A stretch of DNA of 64,000 bases from Oxytricha trifallax (taxonomy: Eukaryota; Ciliophora; Spirotrichea; Sporadotrichida; Oxytrichidae), in NCBI GenBank assembly GCA_000711775.1, contig ARYC01018604.1, positions 1 to 64,000 of the forward strand, in the 5' to 3' direction. The notes beneath the pieces are model-generated. The model made no database searches. It was not told the origin of the DNA and saw only the letters and a list, made by a program, of their open reading frames with translations. This document shows, piece after piece, positions 21,980 through 32,400 of the stretch. Position 1 is the first letter of the stretch. Every line of letters begins with the position of its first letter. The position numbers were made by a program, and so were the translations under genes.

Positions 21980-24266
21980 ATGTCTACCACAAGCACAACG
22001 GTTTTATAAAAGCATTCTACAAGTTTCCTTCCAGAGGATACAGTGACTCATTTAAGTTAAAATTGCGTTCGCGAACTCATTGAAAATGAAGAAGAAAACA
22101 AGATAAATAAATACTCATTTGTAGTGCAAGTATTACAACCTAAAGATCTGGAGTAAGAATGAAAAGATAAGAAAAAAGGGGCTGAAAATGAAAAATTAAC
22201 TGAAAAATAGATTAAAGATAAAAACAAGGCAGTCAGGCTAAAGATGTTTATATCAGATGGAGTGTCATAAATTATGGTACTCATCAACAATAAGATATAT
22301 GGCATGATGGTAAGATACAATCTTAAGGAGTTTATATTATTGAGTTTAGGAGGAATAACTTGAGAATTACTGTGTTATTCAGATCTACTCGTACATTATC
22401 TAAAAAGTCAGTGGTAAAACGTAAGAATATATTGATTTTGTATTAAATTTTTAGGATCGTGATTTTGACAAAGCCTCCACGGTTAGTATATAAAGACTTA
22501 AAATAAAAGATTGGTTAACCAAGAGATCTTGACTTGAATATTAAAGAAGGCTACATAGTAAATATTAACACAGTTGATCTAAGTATACCCTAAGAAATAA
22601 TAAGTAAACTGTTTCCTCAATCCCCAGAGAAAGACGATGTTTCAATGTCATAAACAACTGAAGATTGTGGAAGTGGGTAAAACAGTCAGCACATAGCTTA
22701 TGGTTAACATCAGTCTAGTAATCAAAACCAAAAAAATAACGGTATTACAAACCAAAACGACTAATACATGCCGAATAACTATGGAAATAATAATAACGAT
22801 CAGCAGTAATTTAGCATTTATACTCCAATCAAAGCATTAAGCACTTTCAATTATGACTGGAGAATAAAAGCCAGAGTCGTTAAAAAGCATGAGAAAAAAC
22901 TTTGGAAAAATTCCAAAGGAGAGGGATGGATAATGAATATAGAACTTATGGATTGTTTTGGAACATAGATATAGGCAACGTTTTTCAAAGATTCAGCTGA
23001 ACGATTTGATCAAATTATCAAAGAAGGGAATGTAAGAATATATATACTTAGCCTTTTAAAAACTTTATATAGATTTATTTGTTCTCAAATGGCTCTGTGA
23101 AACTTGCTAATCATAAATATACCTAGATAAGAAACGATTTTACTTTAGTCTTTGATAAAAATGCTGATATTGTTGAAGTTCCTGACGATTTATCGATTCA
23201 AGAGAAAGGCTTTAACTTTTTAGGAATCAAGGACATTATGACAGTTGAGAAAAACAAGATTATTGATATTATTGGTATCCTTCATCAAATAGGGCCATTG
23301 CAAGAAGTTTAAACTAAAGCAGGCCATAATAAAGAAAAAAGAATGCTTACTTTAGCAGATGAATCGGAAATGATTATCTAGCTTTGCCTCTGGGGGGATA
23401 TGGCACATAGGTTTGACATGATGGATGAAACTAGTAGTAATCATGTTATAGCCATAAAAGGTGGAAAAGTTGTAGATTATGCTGGAAAACAACTAAACAT
23501 ACATGAAGATGCCTATATCATGCTCGATATTCCTCACCCAAGAACTGAATAGCTCAGAGCATGGTACGATAATCTTCAAAATAAAGATGTCCTTAAAAAC
23601 ATAGTGGTAAAGAAGGAACGAACAGAAAATAATCAAGCATAAAATAAGTAACAAGAAAATGTGAGAATGATAGCTGAGGTACTGGATTACCTCAATTAGG
23701 CAAGCCAAGACTAAAGTAAAATGGGTTTTAACTAAAATAACAATGGGAATGTTTTCGCTTACTTCTGGGTGAATTGCCAAATATCATTCATTAAAAAGGA
23801 TGATAAATTGTATTACTTGGCATGTCCCGAAGAAAACTGCAGGAAGAAAGTAATAGAAGATACTGACAGCAAAACCTTTAGATGTGAAAGTTGCAATCAA
23901 TCCTTTTAATCTTGCGTACCCACTTACATGCTTATGGCCAGAATCATAGACTAATCAGACTCTATATTTGTAAACTTCTATCGAGAATAGGGCTCTTAAA
24001 TAATGAGTGTGCCTCCTGAAGTCATAAGAAGAATTAAGGAGGAAGAGTAGGAAGAGCAACTGAACGACATTTTTATTGATGCTTAATTTAAGCCATATTA
24101 AATTCTGATAAAAGCTAAGCAGTCAAATTACGGATAAGATTCCTCAAGGACATCCTTTTTCGCAACCAAAATTCAATAGTTTTCGTACAAAACCGAAAAT
24201 AAAGAGATATTAAGAAGGTTAGAACTGTATAATCATATACCAGATATAGAATAATACCAGCAATGA
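21980..24266 (+). CDS. RPA1: Replication protein A large subunit (RPA70-like)
   Basis: Single-stranded-DNA-binding subunit for nuclear replication and repair. Domain order matches RPA70: an N-terminal OB fold (MFISDGVSQIM..., QLENYCVIQIYSYIIQKV), a Gln/Asn-rich linker, DBD-A (TFNYDWRIKARVVKKHEKK...NSKGEGWIMNIELMD) and DBD-B (IIDIIGILHQIGP...LTLADESEMIIQLCLWGD). DBD-C follows with the C4 zinc ribbon CPEENC...CESC, ending at TGA 24264. GT-AG introns are seen at 22310-22349 (40 nt), 22421-22454 (34 nt) and 23032-23072 (41 nt), each restoring homology. One in-frame TGA at 22160-22162 falls in a charged insertion of the N-terminal domain and is unexplained. No IES was needed. It converges on a minus-strand gene 153 bp away. 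Confidence 0.95.
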
Positions 24267-24419
24267 AATTATAACAAAAACGAGTTCATCTAGAATATTT
24301 GTATAAATAAATTTAATTTCATAAACCATTCATTTCAAACTCAATTTTAACTAAAGAAAAAGAAATTAAACGTATTAAATCAAAAAGTTTTAAAGTAAAT
24401 TTTAAATTATGTCTTAAAT

Positions 24420-26440
24420 TCAATCATTTAACTAGGATAAACTGAGTTCATAGATTTGAACATCGCCTTCATGCTAGATAGGCGAAATAGAGCTTTTAGA
24501 GTATAAAGAATAATCCAAAAACTGATGCGAGTACGTCATTTAAGCGATGTCTTATGAAGTCGTTTCATTTTTAATTTCTTTTGTGAAAGGTTTTACTTTG
24601 TAACCATAATCTTAAACCGGGTTTCTAGTGCAATTAACCTGATTTTAATTATGGCTTTAATTATCGTTTTATTGATTATTAATGATCTTGATGTTCTCCT
24701 TATTTTCTTAGTGAGAATTTTATTCTCTTTTCAATTAGAAATGAGCTTGCTCTTTTATTCTTAGAGGTTTATCTACTAAAGTATCCCTCATTTTTAAGTT
24801 TTTCTTATAACATCTTAAAAAATCTTCCTCTGGGATCTGTCTAAAACTATGAGATTCTATCTTCTCAGAGTGTCTCTTAGTAGCTGAGTATTGAAATCAT
24901 TATTAGAAAATAAAACAACTTGTATTGCAAAATGCTATGATCTGTCTTGTTGTAATTTGTCTAGTCAAGGGAGTACTTCTCAATATCAAAATCTAGTGTA
25001 TCAAGGCTTTCATCGATCAACTGCTACAGCCTCTAAACTTAATTATCTTTTGATTGATTTGTTTGATTTTCTTCAGCTTCGTAAGAAGATTTTCCTTTAC
25101 TTAAAGTTTGATTTCGTTACAAATGACTGGCGCTCATGCTTAAGATATAATCGTTACTTTCAAGTTTATTTCCCTGAGAATTCATATCAATTATAAGATT
25201 GCTTGGTTCAGTACAGTTTCCTTTTCTGTTTGAGTTTAGAGAATTCTTTTTTCTGCTGACCAGATAATTCTTATTAAAATAGATGGATTTTTATATTTAA
25301 AATAAAATAATCATTAAAGCTAGTAACTACTGATTCTGAATGCAAATCATTTAAATGACCATTTTATCTTTACGGATGCTCTTCTAATTAATCATCGTCT
25401 GAATTTTGTTCTTAATGAGGCTACAAATCATTCTGTTCTCCTGGTATAAAATTCTAAGCAATATAAATCTAGTCTGGTTGTTCTGAGAAATTTTACATGC
25501 TTTAAATGTTTAGTCTAATCTCATTACTGTTAAATATGGAATTATTTCTTATAAATTTTGCATCTATATAAAAAACTTATTAAAATCTACAAATTCAGTA
25601 ATAATTTAGTTAGTGAGCTAATGACTTTATAGTTCTAACTTTAAATCTTAGCTTTTTCGTAAGAAATCTAATTAATTCTGAAAATCAAGCACTTTCTATT
25701 CGAAGGCAAAGAGTCGTTTCTCGATAAAAGTCTCAATCAGTGGCTCTATAGATTTTACGAAAGAAGCAGTCGAGATATTTTGAGAACTGTTATCTAGTTT
25801 TAGTATTCTACTTGAATTCAGTTTTAAGCTTTTTTATGAATGAGTTTAGTGACAAGAATAATTTTCCATATTAAACTCCCACATAAATGAAAAAAGAGTA
25901 TGAAAAGTTGCCACATAAGTTTACTATATTTAGAATCACTGCAATATTCGGATGACTCAACTATCTCATTTTGAGTGTGAATGGAAGATGTGATATTTCT
26001 CTGACTATACTGCTAACTTTCAAATCTCTCCTTAAGTCTCTTAATATTGTCAATAATTTGCTCTTTGCTTTCTGAGTCGCAGCATTCTATCTATGTGAGT
26101 TGGCTCATATTAGTCATGTTTCGAGAGTATCGTAAATTAAGCTTAGTCTCTGGCGATTTCTATTAGTTGCTCAAATAAGTACTCATTCGTTTATTGTTTT
26201 ACTTGCTAACTGCACTGGAATTAGTAATCAAAGCATTTATAGGTCCTTATTTCACGGCAGTGTGATTAGCATTTTTCCAAGTTTAGTCTTAGACTCTGCG
26301 TTGAGTATTATCACTAGCATTCTGTGCGGTAACTTTGACAGCACTGTAGTTGTTCGTAAAGTTGTGTGACTAGTTGACAGGTATATATTTACTGGATGAC
26401 TTACAAAAGAGCTTTTCTTTCTTCGCACTGAATTCATCAT
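24420..26440 (-). CDS. Unrecognised Asn/Gln/Ser-rich protein
   Basis: Starts at ATG 26438-26440 (MMNSVRRKKSSF), with a 35-nt GT-AG intron directly after it. It continues through SHNFTNNYSAVKVTAQNASD and NIKRLKERFESQQYSQRN, then a coiled-coil island (SIEPLIETFIEKRLFAFEQKV...) and an acidic Asn-rich part (SYEAEENQTNQSKDN). The final exon, KMRDTLVDKPLRIKEQAHFQ...QHEGDVQIYELSLSQLND, ends at TGA 24420. TAA/TAG glutamine codons occur throughout. The apparent plus-strand ORF at 24891-25196 is a shadow of this gene. No domain was recognised. Low-complexity composition and short exons make exact splice sites uncertain. Confidence 0.65.
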
Positions 26441-26722
26441 GAACCTCGGATTTAGGGGCTAAGTTGTGTCGCACTTCATAATCTTAACCGTGAGTGGGGC
26501 TTGCCTATTAGCTATACTAAGAAAACTGAGTTATACTATTGACAAATAAATAAAATTTAAATAAAATACAGTATCACACCTATCGTTTTACTGATATATT
26601 GACACTCTCTCTTTCTTGTAACATGAGTTAAATTTTAAATTTATAATTTGCAAATTTAATATTAGCTTATTAAAGATTAGTTAATTTTTGTAAACTTATT
26701 CACTCTAAATTAAGTCGATTAT

Positions 26723-29176
26723 TCATTCGAATAGAGCAAACACAAACATAAAGTACAGACCTAAGGACATGGAAATCAAGCATAAAAATAGCTACCAGAA
26801 TGATTTCACTTCCTTAAGTTCACCCATTAGACCATTAATTGCGAAATATAAGAAACCGCCTGATGTGAAAGCGAGGCACTAATTCATGTAAAATTGTCCT
26901 ATCACACTGCCCATAGTGGTACCGAGCAATGCTCCCATTGCAGTCAAAAGCTGGAATCCAAGGATCTTGCACACTCCATAGTTAAGTTGGAAGAGTATAG
27001 CGAAATCTCCTACTTCATGAGGAATCTCATGGAAGAACATTGCCATAGTGGTGATCACTCCCATTTTGTAGTCTATAGTAAAATCACATTAAAATTGACT
27101 TAGAAAAATTAAGATTATAATCGATAGTGAAAAATTATCAATAACTTACTCGCAACATAAGCAACTCCAATTGAGAGGCCATCTGTGAAGTTATGCAAGA
27201 AATCTCCGATAAGTGTTAAAATAGCATAAGAAGTGTATCTTTTTTCTCTGTCCTCTTCTTCTTTAGATTTCTTGTCTTTCTTTTCTTTCTTTGTTTACTT
27301 TTGGTTTGTGCTATTCTTCTTTGAATCTTACTTATTATTCACTTAATTAAATAACTAAATAAAATCATAATAAATGCAAATAGCTTTCTTTATATTTATA
27401 TAAAATATAAATATATACTATTTATATAAAATATAAAAATATACTGTAATTTTGAAAAGCCCTATATAATTATTATAATTCTTCAGACAATATCTTGATT
27501 ATTTAATATTTATAAATTTTTGTATAAGGATTTTTGGCTATGGGATCAAACACGCCCCCCCCATAATGTATATTTTTCTTTTTGTAGTCTGATAGAGTTT
27601 TTAACGCTGAGTAATAGTAGCTAATAAACTACTAGTGTGCGATCAATAGTTTTCGAGATATGGCCTCATATAAGTTCACATTTTATATATAAAATTATAG
27701 TAAAAATTATTAAAAAATTTCCAATTTTTCATAAAAATCTAATTTTTCCATAAAATATGAATTTAAAGGATTTAATGACAATTTAATAAATTCTCTAAAT
27801 TCATATTTTAAAGAAAAATTAGATTTTTATGAAAAATTGGAATTTTTTAAATAATTTTTACTATAATTTTATATATAAAATGTGAACTTATATGGGGCCA
27901 TATCTCGAAAACTATTGATCGCACACTAGTAGTTCATTAGCTACTATTACTCAGCGTTAAAAACTCTATCAGACTACAAAAAGAAAAATATACATTATGG
28001 GGGGGGCGTGTTTGATCCCATAGCCGGATTTTTGTATCATTATAATTAGTTATTTTGATATTTCTAGGTCTAAGATCTAAGTAAAAAACGTCTCCTATAG
28101 TTATTTTTATGATTCTCTTCGTGGATATGATCATGGGAGTGTGAGTGCTTTGATCCAACGAATGACTCAACAATCTTTTCAATCAGGAAGAACGAAACAA
28201 TACCTGCAATGATAATAAGATTCATTTGCATTTGCTCTGGATCATGTGAGTGTCCATGAGCACCGTGCTCATCGTCTGAGTGAGCGGCATGGCTATGATC
28301 ATGACTGTGACCACTTCCACTGCTAATATGAGGTAAAGTGTGGAAGAAAACATCTCCCAAAAGCCCTCCAATAGCGAAAGATATCAGATAGTAAATTACT
28401 GAATCCCTTAATCTTGGTGATGAGAGGAAAGCCACATTCAAAGCATAGATGAAAAAGATTGGAACGATTGATATAAAGAGAGTTGAAACTAGGGCTTATG
28501 CCATCTTTGGCAAGGGCTTGATAAGATCATTAAAGATATCAAAAGCTATTTCAGCCCTAGTCAATCTCAAGATATACTGTACAAGTTGAACATGAACATT
28601 GTTACTGTCGGCATGTGAGTGAGAGTGATCTTCAGTTGGTAGCTCTCTTTATTGCTGTTGCTTCAATTTTCTTTCTTTTGCTTGTTTTGCGAATGGGCAT
28701 TCTCCCTCTCCGTGGTCATGACCGTGATGGTGATGAGTGTGATCATGTGAATGGTCATGTGTATGATCATGACTATGCTCATGTTTATGAGTATCAGCTG
28801 CTTTCTCTTGAGTGGCAGAAGTTGCAGTTTATTTTTCATGAGAGTGATCATGTTCATGATGATCATGAGAGTGATCGTGATGCTCATGAGAATGATCGTG
28901 ATGATCATGAGAATGGTCGTGATGCTCATGTTCTTTTTTGTTGATATTCGTGTCAATCTTTTAGTTTATCAACTTTTGATCATTACCAGCTGGTTTATCA
29001 GCTTTCTTAGCAGTCTCTGCTTTCTTAACTTTGGCATGGCTATGACCATGATGACTATGATCGTGAGCATGATCATGAGAGTGATCATGATGGTGATGAT
29101 GATTGTGCCCAGCATGCTGCAAAGTCACTTGTACCATGAATGCCACACTCAAGGCAATGATTGTAGTTTTTCTCAT
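26723..29176 (-). CDS. ZIP-family zinc transporter, SLC39A7/KE4-like
   Basis: Zinc transporter, by family homology probably in the ER/Golgi membrane releasing Zn2+ to the cytosol. ATG 29174-29176 begins a signal peptide (MRKTTIIALSVAFMVQVTLQ). It is followed by a very long His/Asp-rich domain (HNHHHHHDHSHDHAHDHSHH and similar, about 170 residues), typical of KE4/Catsup. Membrane segments follow: ALVSTLFISIVPIFFIYAL, the SSPRLRDSVIYYLISFAIGGLLGDVFFHTLPH block, a second His-rich loop, LIIIAGIVSFFLIEKIVESF, then HNFTDGLSIGVAY and HEIPHEVGDFAIL. The last two are the metal-site signature helices IV and V. It ends at TGA 26723. A 766-bp IES (pointer AATAA) with a palindromic element splits the cytosolic His/Lys loop. 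A GT-AG intron lies just before the HEIPHE exon. Confidence 0.95.
27335..28100 (-). other. IES, 766 bp, pointer AATAA, in the ZIP gene
   Basis: On the plus strand TTATT at 27335-27339 and 28101-28105. Removing one copy and the interior joins ...EENHKN to NKQDSKKNSTNQ in frame. The interior contains the palindromic element 27536-28025. Confidence 0.85.
27536..28025. mobile_element. 490-bp palindromic (foldback/MITE-like) element with 8-bp target duplication
   Basis: Both ends read GGCTATGGGATCAAACACG inward, and each arm is about 235 bp with only scattered mismatches. The element is flanked by the 8-bp direct repeat GGATTTTT (27528-27535 and 28026-28033), distinct from the pointer of the enclosing IES. 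It has no coding capacity. The ends carry a run of eight C (or G) residues. The 8-bp duplication is typical of hAT-like transposases; family assignment is inference. Confidence 0.88.
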
Positions 29177-29418
29177 TTTATAAATTGTAATATAATTTGA
29201 ATAAGTTATTTTATTATACTACCTTGCATTCCTCCATTCTAGACGCTTAGATAAATCAAATATTTCAAGATGTTCTTATTTTTATGAATGTATGCTAATA
29301 TATTTTGTATAAATCTAAAATCGATAAGTTATATAAGTGTCTATACTTATCCATGAACAAGTATAAATTTTTATCATTACTGTCAAAATGTTAATTTCTA
29401 TGAATCATAAATTGCTGT

Positions 29419-32400
29419 TCATTCAATATTATCAATGAATTCATTAGGGCAAGGAGAGTACTATCGATTGTGGAAGCATTGCAAAGCAGCGTAATAGTGG
29501 CTGAGTGCAGCTATGACAATGCAAATGTGGAATATTTGATGTGATGACCCCTAAAAATAGATATAAACTTAGAAATCTTATAACCTACACAAAAGTCAAA
29601 TTTATTGGGGAACCATCTCTCAGGCACTCGAAGCATGTAGATAACTGCTCCTCCAACGTATAGAACAGCACCAACAATCCAAAGGGTTGGATTGAAAATT
29701 GGAAGTAACTCTGAATCTCTATAAATATAGTTAATAACTCAAATGAAATTCAATACCTGACTAGGAATATATGAGTAAATGGAGCCACAGCTACCAATCC
29801 AAGTATGACAAAGAGAACTCCTCTTAAAACACGATATTAAGCTTTATCAAATTTAGGCCACAGTGATGCTGCAAAAACTAGGAAACATGATACACTCTGA
29901 AGTATCATGTAGAGATTTCTGTAGACTAATAATAGAATGTTAATGTTATAATAAGCTTACCATGCATAGGTTTGCAGTAGAATGAATAATAAAGTGGTGG
30001 CATATTGCTACCAGCAATCATTAAAGCGATACCTGCATAGTCAAGTCTCACAAGAAACTCTGAGGTTTTCTTAGACTGATCTTTGAACAAGTGAAAGATA
30101 GTAGAGCATCCCAAACAAGAAATGGCTCCTGCAATCAAAACCCCAAAACCCCTTAATGAGGTTTATAAGTGCTTTGATTTGTAGGGAATTTGTTAGGGGT
30201 TGGGGTTATTAATTAAATGCGAGACTAAAATTACAAGCTTTTGGGGTCTATTTATGATGAAGAGTATATAGATTCAGTGTTTAATCTACGTTATGGATGC
30301 GATATATATAGTGAATAACTCAAACCAGTACTGAACTATAAGTCTATTGCACTGCTCTTAAAGCGTAGTCCCTCAACTGTTCGTTCTCACTGCTTGAAAG
30401 CTGTGTAATTAAAGCAATAATAGCTGAATTCTTAGCCTAAGAGGAAGTCTAAGTTTCTATAGAAGCATATTGACTATCTTATTAATGAAAAAACTTTGAA
30501 GTATTGGGCTCACTTTTTCGACTAACGAGCTAAATGTTTCATCGCCAGTTCCCTGAGTTGAAGATCTCTGCATAGTCTGTTGCAAACATTTATAAACGAA
30601 ACGGTATCTCTTACAAAGGTGTAAATCGTATCAAGAGAAGTAATTGATTTCACTCTGCCATTTTACAACAACAACTTAAATTATATTTATAATTAAATGC
30701 AGAGAGCCTAATTGAATAATATTAAGTTTATCCATGCTGACGAGGCTGTGTTTACATTCAACACTTTCATCTAGAAGTCTTGGTATTAGAGGCATAGCAA
30801 CATAGAAGTATATGACTAGAAAGTCAAGGTATAAACAATGGCTATTCTTGGAGGAATTAGCGAGGATACTGGTTTAGAAACTTATCTTATTCATCCTCGC
30901 TCTATTAAGACAGAGTAGTATATAAATTCTTAGAACAGCTGAGAGAGAAGTACCCTGAATAAGAGATTATACTATTCGTTGATAATCTTTCTGTTCATAA
31001 TACCAAAGAAACAAGGAAGAGTTATGAACAACTTAGAATAACGCCAGTGTTCAACGTACCTTACAGTCCATAGTTTAATGGAATGAGTTCTACTGGGGAA
31101 TATTAAAAGGTCATTACAAGAAACTGCTGTTATATCACTTGATGCATGACTTACCTATCGATACAGTAGACTTTATTAAAAGCTCAGCGAAGAGAGTAGA
31201 TAATTTGTTGGCTTAAAAGTGTGCTAAAGAAGGGAGATTGAATGTATATAAATAAGTTTTAGAGTTAAGTTAATGAATATATAAGTCACATTTAAAATTC
31301 TTTAGAGGGAGCTGGCTTCTCTTTCTTTTCTTCTACTTCTTGCTTCCCTCCACCTAAGTTTTTTCTCTTACTACCAGATCCAGCATCTATGTTCATTGAC
31401 TCTGGTGGCTGAATATTTGAATAAAGTCTCTTGCTGACTTCATACTTTGTCTGCGACTTTCGCTCTCTGTGAAGCTTGCTCTATTCCTTCATCAAGAAGA
31501 TGCCAGTACCAGATTTTTCTAAAGAGTTAAGCTACAAATCTTACTTGAAATATAAGGGTGCTTCTGCAGCTCTGATAGCCAGCACTCACTTATCTTGATC
31601 TCTTGTTTGTCCTTATCTTCTGAAGAGATGCTGTACCTTTTCTTATTAGATTCTTGGATAATTTCTTTCAAGTAATCACCTTTGATTGTTGCAAGTATGC
31701 CAAAGAAATAGTTTCTTTCAGGTAGTTTATTTGACAACTGCTTCTTAGTAGACAGGTACAGCGAAACCTCTGGGTCATCCATAGCATCATCATATAAGTT
31801 AGTCACTGAGATTTCTGGATAGTTGGGAATCTCTGCAAACTTTACATCTTAAGTTTTCAATGCTTTCTTCTCTTCGCAGAATATCGCCCTTAGAAATGAA
31901 ATTTTGGTACCTTCCATCGTTGGCAAGAACAAACCAACTACATAATCAAGATGAGTTACTATGAGTTCATAACCTTGCTGCACCAGGTAGCGGCGCAAAT
32001 CCTCCTTGCTTCTAAATCTCTGAATCAATTCTTGTGCTTGCACTCTTTTCATTACATCATTCATTGACTCCATCTTGTTTACAGATCTAAGAAATGATAT
32101 TCAAATTTAAGTTTATTGATTTCAATTATATACCTCTGTAAAACTTACTATTAAATATGGGCATCCTATAAGAGGTCAACCTCTAAGAGGATATGGAGAA
32201 GGTTTTGAGAACTAGTTTCAAACTTGAGAGATTGAAATAAATTTGTACTGTTATAGTTCCATATTTTTTAATTTAAATTGGTACGTGCTTAATTAGGAGC
32301 AACTCCTAAAATGCTAGTACTTAATTAGGAGCACCCTAATTTTAATCATAAAATCACAAAATACCTCCTAAAGCAGTAACGTACTTAATTAGGTGCACCT

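Noticed and set aside
28615..29200. Three overlapping plus-strand and one minus-strand frames rich in Met/Ile/His/Asp
   Set aside because: Out-of-frame readings of the His-repeat codons of the ZIP transporter.
29926..30138. Apparent start of a small protein (TTG-initiated) at 30138
   Set aside because: The start falls in the TBE tip; the real frame is the PAQR gene continuing from the other side of the transposon.
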